A DNA stretch of 64,000 nt from a virus: positions 25,517 through 89,516 of the IMG/VR virus record IMGVR_UViG_3300044972_002666. One strand, given 5' to 3'. Every line of letters begins with the position of its first letter. Within the stretch, counting starts at the first letter, position 1. Shown piece after piece: positions 26,441 to 34,169 of the stretch. A program made the translations under genes and the position numbers. The notes below the pieces were generated by a model that was not told the origin of the DNA, did no database searches, and saw only the letters and a program-made list of their open reading frames with translations.

Positions 26441-27553
26441 TTAAAGTCCAACGTCATCTAAATCTGCTAGCAATTCTGCGTCTGCTTTGGTGTCCTCTGG
26501 GATTTCAATTCCTTTTAGAATTTTTTGAACCCTGAAATCCTTCCAGATTGATTTAAGACCAACTACAAAAGCTTCCCCGTTGGTTTCAATTTCTTTCTTT
26601 AAATTCGCAGGAGATAATTTTTCTCTAATTGGATCCTTTGGAGCTTTTCCGGTTTTGATGAATTCAGGATCGGTAAACATACTTAGATATCCAACTGCCC
26701 AGCTTCCAGTTCTAGCTGCTTCTTTGTAAGCATTTGTTAAAACTGAACTTTTTAATGGGTTCTTGTTGCATCTGATTCTATAAGGAGAAATTGCAGGGCT
26801 TAGAGGAATACCCTCTAGTGTATAAAGATTATTACTGTCTACATAAATGGATATAGAAGGACTTATTATACTAGGAAACCCTTCTAGAGAATCCAGATTA
26901 CATCTATTAGCATAATAAATAGAGGTTACTTCCTTAGGTCCTCCTTTTAAGTTTCTTAGACCACTATTGTCGCTGCAATCAAAATTGTCTGATAGTTCTG
27001 GTGCTCCTTCTAAAGAGGTTAATTTATTTCTATCACATTTGTATTTACCCCCTACTTTTACGGGACATCCAACTAGATTGGTTAATTTATTACCACTGAT
27101 ATTAAAATCCCCAGTTACTTCAGTAGGGAATCCCTCTGATGAATCAATGCCACAATCGGAAACGTCGAAATAACCTTTTACCTTACCAATTTTTATCCCC
27201 ATTTCTATTAATTCCCCCCATTTCTCTTTATTGTAAGATGATATTTTAAATTTCCCAATTACATCAAGTCTTTCGGTTTCGGGATTTATTGACCAAGAGG
27301 TTCCTTCATCTTCTTCACTGTAATAATCCCTTGAGATAAGGGAGTTTAGTAATACATTCTGTTTGTGGGTCAATTTTCCTGCCCAGGAAGGAGCTTCAAG
27401 TCCAATGTCAGTACAAACTTTAGTAAAATCTTTTCCTGTAGATTCACAATACTTCTGAAGAGAAGACAAGAAATTTCTCATTTCATCTGGATTTAAAGAT
27501 TCTATCTTTTCAAGCTCTTCATAGAGAGCAAAGGGTAATAACGTTTTAGCCAT
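26441..27553 (-). CDS. CTS-tagged leucine-rich-type repeat protein ending in DLDDVGL
   Basis: 370 residues. N-terminal MAKTLLPFALYEELEKIE is a divergent tag. Residues ~110-290 are 20-22-residue repeats of the kind LTSLEGAPELSDNFDCSDN, an irregular leucine-rich solenoid common in phage and Bacteroidota proteins. The extreme C-terminus ELLADLDDVGL matches a terminal motif shared by four proteins in the window. Two related repeat proteins lie at 57593-58420 and 59307-60107. Probably a protein-interaction scaffold. Confidence 0.8.
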   Translation of the reverse strand: MAKTLLPFALYEELEKIESLNPDEMRNFLSSLQKYCESTGKDFTKVCTDIGLEAPSWAGKLTHKQNVLLNSLISRDYYSEEDEGTSWSINPETERLDVIGKFKISSYNKEKWGELIEMGIKIGKVKGYFDVSDCGIDSSEGFPTEVTGDFNISGNKLTNLVGCPVKVGGKYKCDRNKLTSLEGAPELSDNFDCSDNSGLRNLKGGPKEVTSIYYANRCNLDSLEGFPSIISPSISIYVDSNNLYTLEGIPLSPAISPYRIRCNKNPLKSSVLTNAYKEAARTGSWAVGYLSMFTDPEFIKTGKAPKDPIREKLSPANLKKEIETNGEAFVVGLKSIWKDFRVQKILKGIEIPEDTKADAELLADLDDVGL

Positions 27554-27575
27554 TTAAGGGAGTAATTTTTATCCC

Positions 27576-27585
27576 CTATATATCC
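27576..27585 (-). promoter_or_regulatory. Motif B promoter
   Basis: Minus-strand GGATATATAG, 22 nt before ATG 27553 of the tagged repeat protein. Confidence 0.5.
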
Positions 27586-27591
27586 AACGAA

Positions 27592-28551
27592 TTAGAAAAT
27601 CTTCTTGCAGATAGCTGCAGTTGATTTGGATTTTGACATCGTGTAGAAATGAAGAACTGGAGCTCCCCCTCTAATTAGATCTTTGCACTGCTCAACAGCC
27701 CATTTGATTCCAATCTCAGCAGCTTCGGAATTAGTTCCGGTTTTTCTTAGATCATTTGATAACTCGTAAGGAAGATGAATTCCAAAGATCTTGGGTAAAC
27801 CCCAAATTTGACTCTGTGCTGTGATTGGTTTTATTCCTGGGATAATTGGAACGTCTATTCCATTCTCTCTGCACTTTTGAACAAATTTCCAGTAGACTTT
27901 ATTATCGAAGAACATCTGAGTAACGAAGTATTCTGACCCTAATTCCACTTTTTTCTTCATCCATTCTATATCAAATTCCATATTTGGAGATTCTGAATAT
28001 TTTTCCGGGTAGCAAGCTCCGCCGTAGCAGAAATCGGACTTGTCCCCTTCAAATCCATCGAGGAGATATTTTCCTCCATTGAGATCCCTTATCTGAGACA
28101 TTAGCTCGACTGAATTTTTATTTCCTTCTGGATTTGCCAAGTAAGAAGATTCCCCTTTAATAGAATCCCCACGGAGAGCTAGAATATTATCAATTCCTAA
28201 AAAATTTAAATCTATAAGGGCATTTTCAGTTTCCTCTTTAGTAAATCCCCCACAGATCAAATGTGGAACAGAATCTATATTGTATTTGTTTTGGATTGCC
28301 GAGCAGATAGCAACTGTTCCTGGTCTCTTCTTGGTTGAATATTTAACTAGAGATCCATCGGGATTCTTTCTGAAAGCATATTCTTCCCTATGATAAGTAA
28401 CATCTATAAATGATGGGTTAAATTCCAAAAGTCCATCTATTGCATTGTAGATTGAATTTATATCTTGTCCTTTTACAGGGGGAAGTATTTCAAAAGAGAA
28501 CAGGGTCTTTTTATTCTCTTTTCCTTTCTTAATGTGCTCGGTAATTTTCAC
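27592..28551 (-). CDS. metF: Methylenetetrahydrofolate reductase (MetF)
   Basis: 319 residues, normal MetF size. KTLFSFEILPP is the catalytic-Glu segment, VTYHREEY, LALRGD and a C-terminal GIDVPIIPGIKPI motif follow the TIM-barrel order. It reduces 5,10-methylene-THF to 5-methyl-THF using FAD, feeding methionine and SAM, which fits a phage with several methyltransferases, or withholding one-carbon units from thymidylate synthesis. Start is GTG at 28551. A terminator lies just upstream, so it has its own promoter region (around ATCTATAACGGG). Confidence 0.93.
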   Translation of the reverse strand: MKITEHIKKGKENKKTLFSFEILPPVKGQDINSIYNAIDGLLEFNPSFIDVTYHREEYAFRKNPDGSLVKYSTKKRPGTVAICSAIQNKYNIDSVPHLICGGFTKEETENALIDLNFLGIDNILALRGDSIKGESSYLANPEGNKNSVELMSQIRDLNGGKYLLDGFEGDKSDFCYGGACYPEKYSESPNMEFDIEWMKKKVELGSEYFVTQMFFDNKVYWKFVQKCRENGIDVPIIPGIKPITAQSQIWGLPKIFGIHLPYELSNDLRKTGTNSEAAEIGIKWAVEQCKDLIRGGAPVLHFYTMSKSKSTAAICKKIF

Positions 28552-28594
28552 TACCCGTTATAGATTAAATCCGAATTTATATTTCACAAAAAAA

Positions 28595-28616
28595 CTCTAG
28601 ATCCGAAAATCTAGAG
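28595..28616 (-). terminator. Rho-independent terminator
   Basis: Perfect 8-bp stem CTCTAGAT/ATCTAGAG with a 6-nt loop, followed on the minus strand by TTTTTTTG. It ends the methyltransferase transcript upstream of metF. Confidence 0.9.
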
Positions 28617-28637
28617 CTTCATAGTTTTAGTTTTAAA

Positions 28638-29579
28638 TTATTTTTTTCTTAGAACTATTCCTGCTTGGTAAGAAGGAACTGGAACACCCGGATACATTTT
28701 AGGGTAAGTTCTCATAAACATTGTTTCTGGAATGTGTCTGTGAAGATACAAACCGTGGTATTCAACATCAGGATTGTTCTCTAGAACTTCGTTGGCAATC
28801 ATGCTGCTTAAAAGGTATGGCTTCTTGTTCTGAATCATGTCCTTAATTAAGATAACGAAATATCCACCTGGTTTTAAATACTCAATGGCTTGGGTATACA
28901 TCGAATTAACCAATCCCCAATATTCAGTTCCTTTTGTTAAACCGATGTTGTTAGGATTTTGATAATCAAAAGTGTTATCAACCATTTCTGGAGCTTCTTC
29001 CTCACCTTCTACTTTCTTAACAAGTTTCTTTCTTTCCGGAGCATCCGAAGATTTACCACTGATTTTTGGATATGGTGTTCCGTTAATAACCAGACTTAGT
29101 TGACCTTTTTTAATTCCCAATGAATCCAAATTCTTAGCAGTTTCTCTAGCATCACCTTGCATTAGATTTGCAGATACATCTGTTCTAGCTCTTTGGTGAT
29201 CTATGTTTGCCCTAGCGATTTTAGGAAATTCTAATTCAACTCCTGCTGAATTTCTACCGTGATTATAAGCCTCAACTAGAGTGGTTCCAGTTCCGCAAGT
29301 TGGATCAAAAACCCAATCTCCAGGTTCAGTCAAATTCTGAATTGCCCATCTGTAGCCTTGCCAGTGACCTGGACAAAGATGCTTGTCCTCTTGCTTTGGG
29401 TAGTATCTAGATCTAGCATTCTGACTGTAGTACTTTCCACTCTTTAGATCAAAGATTTCTCCTAGAAAATTTTCTGTGAAATCATCCGTGTGATAGTCTG
29501 CCGGAATGGCTGATCTTGTGGTTAGAATTTCTGTTGGGGTAATTTCGTTTTGGTAAACGCTATCTGATTTTTTTGCCAT
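28638..29579 (-). CDS. DNA methyltransferase-like protein with NGTPYP catalytic motif
   Basis: 313 residues. WVFDPTCGTGTTLVEAYNHGRNSAGVE is a strong SAM-binding motif I (DPxxGxGT) with motif II acid. LSLVINGTPYPKISG stands where amino-methyltransferases have [DNS]PPY, and YLKPGGYFVILIKDM follows as in N4/N6 DNA methylases (COG0863-like). The Thr insertion in the motif (NGTPYP) is atypical, so DNA-methylating activity is not assured. Motif A precedes it. Confidence 0.8.
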   Translation of the reverse strand: MAKKSDSVYQNEITPTEILTTRSAIPADYHTDDFTENFLGEIFDLKSGKYYSQNARSRYYPKQEDKHLCPGHWQGYRWAIQNLTEPGDWVFDPTCGTGTTLVEAYNHGRNSAGVELEFPKIARANIDHQRARTDVSANLMQGDARETAKNLDSLGIKKGQLSLVINGTPYPKISGKSSDAPERKKLVKKVEGEEEAPEMVDNTFDYQNPNNIGLTKGTEYWGLVNSMYTQAIEYLKPGGYFVILIKDMIQNKKPYLLSSMIANEVLENNPDVEYHGLYLHRHIPETMFMRTYPKMYPGVPVPSYQAGIVLRKK

Positions 29580-29595
29580 TAAGTTTTTTTTCTTA

Positions 29596-29925
29596 TTAAA
29601 TTATACGGTCAGCATCTGGAATTGTTTCCATCTGCTGGTATTTTTTTAGCAGCTTCATCTTGACTGATTTTAGTCCGTGATCCTTTGGAAATAGGTTTAC
29701 TTTGCAAATGTTCTTTGGATCATTTGGATAGTACTTAAAGAAATGTTCGAGTCCAATTTTTCTCTTGTCTTCTTTTCCCTCTTTAGTCAAGGTAACTCTT
29801 TCAAATTCCTCTGGTCCGATTTCAACTACTCTTACTAGGGTTTCTTTCTTATCCATAAATAAGTGTTTTGAAGTTTGTCTTAGATACTTTATAGCATCTT
29901 CTCTTTTTTGTTCGATTGTTTTCAT
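29596..29925 (-). CDS. Small Lys-rich protein, unknown
   Basis: 109 residues, basic, beginning MKTIEQKREDAIKYLRQ. No family recognised. Its leader contains two copies of AAAATAACAATAAAAA (29930-29965), an A-rich repeat that probably assists translation initiation. Confidence 0.6.
   Translation of the reverse strand: MKTIEQKREDAIKYLRQTSKHLFMDKKETLVRVVEIGPEEFERVTLTKEGKEDKRKIGLEHFFKYYPNDPKNICKVNLFPKDHGLKSVKMKLLKKYQQMETIPDADRII
29600..29611 (-). promoter_or_regulatory. Motif A promoter
   Basis: Minus-strand GACCGTATAATT, about 20 nt upstream of ATG 29579 and just inside the end of the upstream gene. Confidence 0.55.
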
Positions 29926-29929
29926 GATT

Positions 29930-29966
29930 TTTTATTGTTATTTTTTTTATTGTTATTTTTTTATCC
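29930..29966 (-). repeat. Duplicated A-rich leader
   Basis: The sequence ATAACAATAAAAAA occurs twice in tandem between two minus-strand genes. A-rich leaders replace Shine-Dalgarno signals in Bacteroidota. Confidence 0.6.
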
Positions 29967-30582
29967 ATTGGTAATAGCCTTTTTTGACTCCATTGTCGTG
30001 TTTTTCAAATAGACCTGACTTATAAACTGCTTCGACGTTATGAAGATTAGATCCCTGATCCTTTCCATTCTCGTCCAGAGCTATCCAGGTATAGTAGTGG
30101 TGCATGTTTGGTCTAAGAGAAGTGTCGTCTACCAACTTATTCTGAAACCAAGTCCATCCCTTTTCCGATCTAGATAATGCCAGTTCTTCTCCTTCTTTTC
30201 TAAATCTTTGATGCATCTCAACCGAGTGTTCATAAGATTCTTTGGCATCCTTCAGACTACCCTCTTCTCTTTCTTTTCTTTGAGATTCAATAGAATACCC
30301 CAGGCTAAATTTAAACTTAGAAAGGACTTCTTCCCAAGTAGGAATATTATAAGTGCTGAACATATCAGACACATAGTCATATCTGTCTACGCAGTAGATG
30401 TCTACTTTAGATGCCCCTGTGCTATACACCCAGTTTCCCTCCTCGTCGAAGTAACTGTAAGGTCCATCCCAGTAACCTGGTTTTCTTTCTGCGTACATCG
30501 GGATCCCTCCTTCCATTCTGATGTGTGATTCCCCTGTAGGATCTGCATCTTGGAGCATTTTGATAAATTCTTTTGTTGTCAT
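29953..30582 (-). CDS. Phage protein of unknown function
   Basis: 209 residues with aromatic-rich loops (GGIPMYAERKPGYWDGPYSYFDEEG, shown in part) and a charged helix centrally. It resembles uncharacterised proteins common in Bacteroidota phages. Ends before the A-rich repeat; ATG follows the HD gene by 4 nt. Confidence 0.6.
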   Translation of the reverse strand: MTTKEFIKMLQDADPTGESHIRMEGGIPMYAERKPGYWDGPYSYFDEEGNWVYSTGASKVDIYCVDRYDYVSDMFSTYNIPTWEEVLSKFKFSLGYSIESQRKEREEGSLKDAKESYEHSVEMHQRFRKEGEELALSRSEKGWTWFQNKLVDDTSLRPNMHHYYTWIALDENGKDQGSNLHNVEAVYKSGLFEKHDNGVKKGYYQWIKK

Positions 30583-30586
30583 TTTT

Positions 30587-31138
30587 TTATTTTTTTATGG
30601 TTTGAATAATTTGTTTTCCTCTCTTGGAGATGCACTTCCACTTAATCTTAAAGCTAGTGCTCTCGATCCCTCCAAACATTTCAGCGTTAGAGTGAATCTC
30701 TGCAAGTCCAGTAATTAAAGATGCTATTGCATTGGGATTTTTACAGAAGTCAGATACACCTTCGGACTTAAGTAAATGAATGTCCATATCTCTGCGTATT
30801 AAGTCCGCTGCTGCATTATCATCAAAGAGATTGATGAAAGTATTGTACGAAGCCTCTGCGTGATTAGGGAAGTGTCTTTTGCCCTCCTCGTCGATGGTTA
30901 AACACTGAGGCTTACCACAGTCGTGAAACACCGTGTATATCTTTAAAGTTTGTCTTGAGGGTAAGGTCTTAAGAATAAATTCTTTCTCCTCGTAGATCCA
31001 TTCTGGAAGTTTCCATTCGAACTTCAAAGGGGTTCCTTTTTCTAAATGATCCAGAAGATCGAATAGGTAATTCTTAACAGAAAATCCGTGATCTAGAACA
31101 GATTGGGTTTCTGTTTGTGGACAAGATTTCATGGCCAC
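30587..31138 (-). CDS. HD-domain phosphohydrolase-like protein
   Basis: 183 residues. VFHDCGKP supplies the central HD pair, with a first His in VLDHGFSVKNYLF and later FPNHAEASYN and MDIHLL as further ligands, the usual H...HD...H order. Substrates of the family are nucleotides or RNA ends. It starts GTG 31138 or ATG 31132, 20 nt after the PTH2 stop, in the tRNA-linked transcription unit. Confidence 0.75.
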   Translation of the reverse strand: MAMKSCPQTETQSVLDHGFSVKNYLFDLLDHLEKGTPLKFEWKLPEWIYEEKEFILKTLPSRQTLKIYTVFHDCGKPQCLTIDEEGKRHFPNHAEASYNTFINLFDDNAAADLIRRDMDIHLLKSEGVSDFCKNPNAIASLITGLAEIHSNAEMFGGIESTSFKIKWKCISKRGKQIIQTIKK

Positions 31139-31157
31139 AAGTAGTTCTTTCTTGTTA

Positions 31158-31520
31158 TTAATCTATAACATAGTCTTCGATTTTTTTAAGTGCTAATGGT
31201 AAATGTGAAAGTTTTTTCCTAACCTCGGGGCTTCCGTATAAACAGATAGAAGTCCATTGGTTGATGTCAGGCTCGAAGAACTTGGTCGTCGGAGTTTGTC
31301 CTGATAATTTTGAATAAAGGTCGAGTAGTTTTTCCTCTGATGGTACGGATAAGCAGATGACAGAGTTTGATGTCTCTTTCCATTCTTTAAATGCTTCCGG
31401 ATGCTCGTATGCAAAATCTGCGATAGAGTGAGCAGTTTGAGGAATTTGATATCCTGGATGGATATCGGATCTGGTAATAGTTACCAGTTTTGTTTCTTGA
31501 AATTTGTTAATCTATTTCAT
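31158..31520 (-). CDS. PTH2-type peptidyl-tRNA hydrolase with in-frame TAG at codon 3
   Basis: 120 sense codons if the amber is read. The frame begins ATG AAA TAG ATT AAC and then runs open to TAA at 31158. There is no other ATG, GTG or TTG in its first 60 codons. The body has the PTH2 fold signature: RSDIHPGYQIPQTAHS (catalytic Asp/His region), EWKETSNSVICLSV, then FFEPDINQWTSIC and a HLPLAL end. PTH2 enzymes release peptides from tRNAs that dropped off ribosomes. Expression requires suppression of the TAG, reinitiation at the following ATT, or the TAG is a mutation. A CUA-anticodon tRNA lies 41 nt upstream. Confidence 0.82.
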
Positions 31521-31528
31521 ATTGTTTA

Positions 31529-31540
31529 TTATATATCTTT
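31529..31540 (-). promoter_or_regulatory. Motif B before the amber-interrupted PTH2 gene
   Basis: Minus-strand AAAGATATATAA, 8 nt before ATG 31520, in the 41-nt spacer after the tRNA. It suggests late expression independent of the tRNA's motif A. Confidence 0.5.
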
Positions 31541-31561
31541 TTGTTTTAAAAGTTTCATCTT

Positions 31562-31645
31562 TGGTGCTCTGAAGAGGTATCGAACCCCTAAAAACCAGGT
31601 TTAGAAGCTGGCTTGACTACCAATGTCAAATTAATTTCTCAGAGC
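31562..31645 (-). tRNA. Unusual tRNA, anticodon CUA (amber) or possibly UCU
   Basis: 84 nt including encoded CCA. The 7-bp acceptor GCTCTGA/TCAGAGC, discriminator A, T-arm AGGGG-TTCGATA-CCTCT and D-arm TTGAC-ATTGGTA-GTCAA all pair. The anticodon arm CCAGC-TTCTAAA-CCTGG has four pairs plus a closing C-C mismatch and, in the normal 7-nt loop register, reads CUA (amber). A 9-nt loop register would read UCU (Arg). Between acceptor and D-stem there are about 9 nt (containing AAATTAATTT) instead of 2, an abnormal insertion. Motif A lies 20 nt upstream. Confidence 0.8.
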
Positions 31646-31665
31646 ATTTGTTTTTGTTACATTTA

Positions 31666-31676
31666 AATATACGGTC
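31666..31676 (-). promoter_or_regulatory. Motif A promoter of the tRNA gene
   Basis: Minus-strand GACCGTATATT ending 20 nt upstream of the tRNA 5' end. Because it precedes a non-coding RNA, it is strong evidence that motif A acts in transcription and not translation. Confidence 0.7.
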
Positions 31677-32259
31677 AGTAGTTCAAATCTATAACTGTTT
31701 TTGATAATTTTTTTAGTGCTTCTTCAAAATATTTTTCGTTAAATCCCTCTTTGTTCCTAGGAGAAGGTAAGACATGAACAAAATGATTTCTTTGCGTGTA
31801 CAACATATCTGAATCGTCGTCTATGATAATGTAATTATCGACGTTAGATTTGTCAATATATTCTTGCTGAGTGTCTTTGTCCCAATTGATGTGATGAAAT
31901 CCTAATTCTTTTTCAAGGTGATATTCAATCTCACATCCTCTAGGAATTGTATACCCTTCAATGTCTCCTCTAAAGGAAGGGGTTATCCCTATGATTTCTC
32001 CTTCCATTTTCTCTTGAGTCCAAACGTTTTTAATAAATTCTAAACCCGAATGTCTCCAGGTAGAAGAGACAACAACCTTAGCACCTGTTTCTAGAATAAG
32101 CTTATTTAGAAGGTCCTTAGCCGGGGGATAAAAAGTCTGGTGGTAATTTTTACCATCCTCCCTTTTGGTATCTGGCCATTCTTGATATTTGCAAAATCCA
32201 TCTCGGTATGCTTTTTCACAATTAAGAACTCCGTCTATGTCTAAATAGATTATTTTCAT
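31675..32259 (-). CDS. HAD phosphatase of the RNA-repair (Swiss Army Knife HAD) type
   Basis: I start at ATG 32259 (MKIIYLDIDGVLNCEKA), which overlaps the previous TAA (TAATG). IYLDIDGVLN is the DxD nucleophile motif, VVVSSTWRHSG motif II, and NYIIIDDDSDML the terminal acidic motif. The VSSTWR and DGVLN patterns are typical of the HAD_SAK family found with RNA-repair enzymes, so RNA 3'/2' phosphate removal is possible. The TGA stop overlaps motif A of the tRNA. Confidence 0.82.
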   Translation of the reverse strand: MKIIYLDIDGVLNCEKAYRDGFCKYQEWPDTKREDGKNYHQTFYPPAKDLLNKLILETGAKVVVSSTWRHSGLEFIKNVWTQEKMEGEIIGITPSFRGDIEGYTIPRGCEIEYHLEKELGFHHINWDKDTQQEYIDKSNVDNYIIIDDDSDMLYTQRNHFVHVLPSPRNKEGFNEKYFEEALKKLSKTVIDLNY

Positions 32260-32945
32260 TAGTATTTTGTTCTTAAGACTTGAATAACATCCCAAGCATC
32301 CTCTAAAGCATTATGGGTAACCACTCCTTCTATTAGTGCTCTTTTTTTGCAGGAATCTAAAGAAGGAACTGCGTCATCATTTTCCCAGTCTACAAACAAT
32401 ACACCTGGATCTATAACTCTACTTCTTGTTCTGATTAGTTGCTTCCATCTAGGAAGTAAATCTAGAAATTTTCTATCAAATCCAGAGAAATTTTTCCCAG
32501 CTACATTTATGGTGATTGGCTTTACAGAAGAATCCAAAACAGGATAAGATATTCCATTTATTATTTTAATTTTTTTATTCAGGGGTAGATCAGACTCGTT
32601 TGGCTTGAATCCGTTCCGATAAAGGAATTGGAAAAAATGTTCTGCAATATCTTCTTCTCTAACAAACTGCATTCCTGTAAAATGAACTAGATCATTCTTT
32701 TCATCTTGATCTTTAGCTGTAGAATAGTAGGTGATGCTTTCTATCAAATCCCTATTCATATTCAAAGCATAAATCTCACCGGAGATTATATCCCTTTCAT
32801 TTTTCAGTATTGCGCAATGGAATTTCGGAATTTCCTCGAAAGCCAATTGTTTTTGAGTGTCCTCTATAACTGCTCCTATAGAAAGGATTTGGCAAGTTTC
32901 AGGATTTAGTCCTGTAGTTTCGATGTCTATTGATACGTAAATCAT
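32259..32945 (-). CDS. DEDD-type 3'-5' exonuclease
   Basis: Start taken at ATG 32945, 5 nt after the CCA-enzyme stop. YVSIDIETTGLNPETCQIL is ExoI (DxE), NVAGKNFSGFDRKFL is ExoII (third Asp), and VTHNALEDAWDVI ExoIII with H-x4-D, so all DEDDh catalytic residues are present. An insertion of ~90 residues separates ExoI and ExoII. RNase T-like tRNA 3'-end trimming or DNA proofreading are both possible; the neighbouring CCA-adding enzyme favours RNA. Confidence 0.87.
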   Translation of the reverse strand: MIYVSIDIETTGLNPETCQILSIGAVIEDTQKQLAFEEIPKFHCAILKNERDIISGEIYALNMNRDLIESITYYSTAKDQDEKNDLVHFTGMQFVREEDIAEHFFQFLYRNGFKPNESDLPLNKKIKIINGISYPVLDSSVKPITINVAGKNFSGFDRKFLDLLPRWKQLIRTRSRVIDPGVLFVDWENDDAVPSLDSCKKRALIEGVVTHNALEDAWDVIQVLRTKY

Positions 32946-32950
32946 ATATT

Positions 32951-33682
32951 TTATTGCTCCATTGTGGGTTTTAACCAAAGTGTATTTTTTTCAAAAATGT
33001 AGTTTCTTAGGGCTGGGTATTCGTGAAGTGTTTTGAGGGTTTTTAATGTATCGTGTTTGAAACATTTGAACAATTCTTCTCTTATTCTCTCCATAGAAAC
33101 TACCCCCATTTTTCCTTCGTAGTCGTAATCCTGAATTACCCCGTCCATATAGGGTCCAATCCAAAACCCTTTAGTTATACAAAATCTGATGGCCCTAAGA
33201 ATTCTAAGCGGATCGTCATCAAAAGTTATTTTGCAGTCTAGTGGAGTTTTTAAACGGTTTTTCTTTAGATCCTCTATTCCTCCAAAGAAATCGATTATGG
33301 TTCCGTCCTCGTCTTTTGCTAAAGCGTTTAGGGTAAAATCTCTTCTCTGAAGATCGTCAAATAGGGTTCCCGGCTTAACAATTGGGGTTCTAGTTCCTGG
33401 AATATAACCAATTTCCTTTCTGGCCATTACAAAGTCTGCAACCCCTGAGTATTTGTGTCCTGCTGGGAATTTTGCTCTAATTGTAAAACAGTCTGGGGTT
33501 ACCAAGAAGATCTCAAATTTTTCTACTCTTAGAAAAGATTCTAACATGCTGAACATATCTTCTGCCTTCTCAACTGTATCTAGTAATTCTTCTTTCGGAA
33601 CTGCTACATAATCAACATCTTTAGAAGATAATTCTAAAATTTCGTCTCTTATTTTTCCTCCAACTTCATAAAATTTAAACAT
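32951..33682 (-). CDS. CCA tRNA nucleotidyltransferase / poly(A) polymerase-like, short form
   Basis: FYEVGGKIRDEILELSSKDVDYVA carries the class II GG-x(n)-DxD catalytic core (DVD). RRDFTLNALAKDEDGTIIDFFGG and DPLRILRAIRFC are the family's B/D motifs for base recognition. At 243 residues it lacks most of the ~150-residue C-terminal body, so it is a minimal or trimmed enzyme. It would repair 3' CCA ends of tRNA, matching the linked tRNA and exonuclease. Confidence 0.9.
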   Translation of the reverse strand: MFKFYEVGGKIRDEILELSSKDVDYVAVPKEELLDTVEKAEDMFSMLESFLRVEKFEIFLVTPDCFTIRAKFPAGHKYSGVADFVMARKEIGYIPGTRTPIVKPGTLFDDLQRRDFTLNALAKDEDGTIIDFFGGIEDLKKNRLKTPLDCKITFDDDPLRILRAIRFCITKGFWIGPYMDGVIQDYDYEGKMGVVSMERIREELFKCFKHDTLKTLKTLHEYPALRNYIFEKNTLWLKPTMEQ

Positions 33683-33691
33683 GCTGATTTT

Positions 33692-34141
33692 TTATTTAAA
33701 TGATTCTTTTAATTCTTCCCAGGTTGGTTTAGTTCCTTCTGGAACAAAGAATTCCCAACCTCCTTCATAAATTGATCTGTTTTCGACCATCGTCTCGATT
33801 GAAGGTGGATGCTCATACGGAATACAGTATTTTAGAACGGGGGTTTCTCCCTCCACGTGCAGGTAAGCCGAGTCAAATTTTGCACCATCCATGATAAAAT
33901 GATCGCATGTAGAGGATCCAGATAAATGAAAATAATTAGGGTCATTTGGATTTTCTTCCTGTAAAGTTATGAAAGCTTTCTTAGCATCATACCAGTCCTT
34001 GGGAAAATTTCCACTGTTAAAAATCATTTCTTTTTCCGAGGTGTGAAGATAAACAAATTCGTAAATAATCTCATCTTCAACTAAATTGTCTTCCTCGTCG
34101 TGGTAATTTCCCCCCTCGTAATTAATTCCGATTACTGCCAT
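33692..34141 (-). CDS. Phage protein of unknown function
   Basis: 149 residues, acidic, ending PTWEELKESFK. The same P(T/S)WEE ending style is seen in several small phage proteins (for example the protein at 29953-30582). No domain recognised. Motif A precedes it. Confidence 0.6.
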   Translation of the reverse strand: MAVIGINYEGGNYHDEEDNLVEDEIIYEFVYLHTSEKEMIFNSGNFPKDWYDAKKAFITLQEENPNDPNYFHLSGSSTCDHFIMDGAKFDSAYLHVEGETPVLKYCIPYEHPPSIETMVENRSIYEGGWEFFVPEGTKPTWEELKESFK

Positions 34142-34158
34142 TTATTTCTTGTTTATTA

Positions 34159-34169
34159 AATATACGGTC
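34159..34169 (-). promoter_or_regulatory. Motif A promoter
   Basis: Minus-strand GACCGTATATT, 17 nt before ATG 34141; perfect consensus. Confidence 0.6.

Noticed and set aside
31193-31414. A 73-codon minus-strand frame beginning at an ATG within the PTH2 region
   Set aside because: It is an out-of-frame shadow. The PTH2-homologous reading is in another frame and starts at ATG 31520 with the in-frame TAG.
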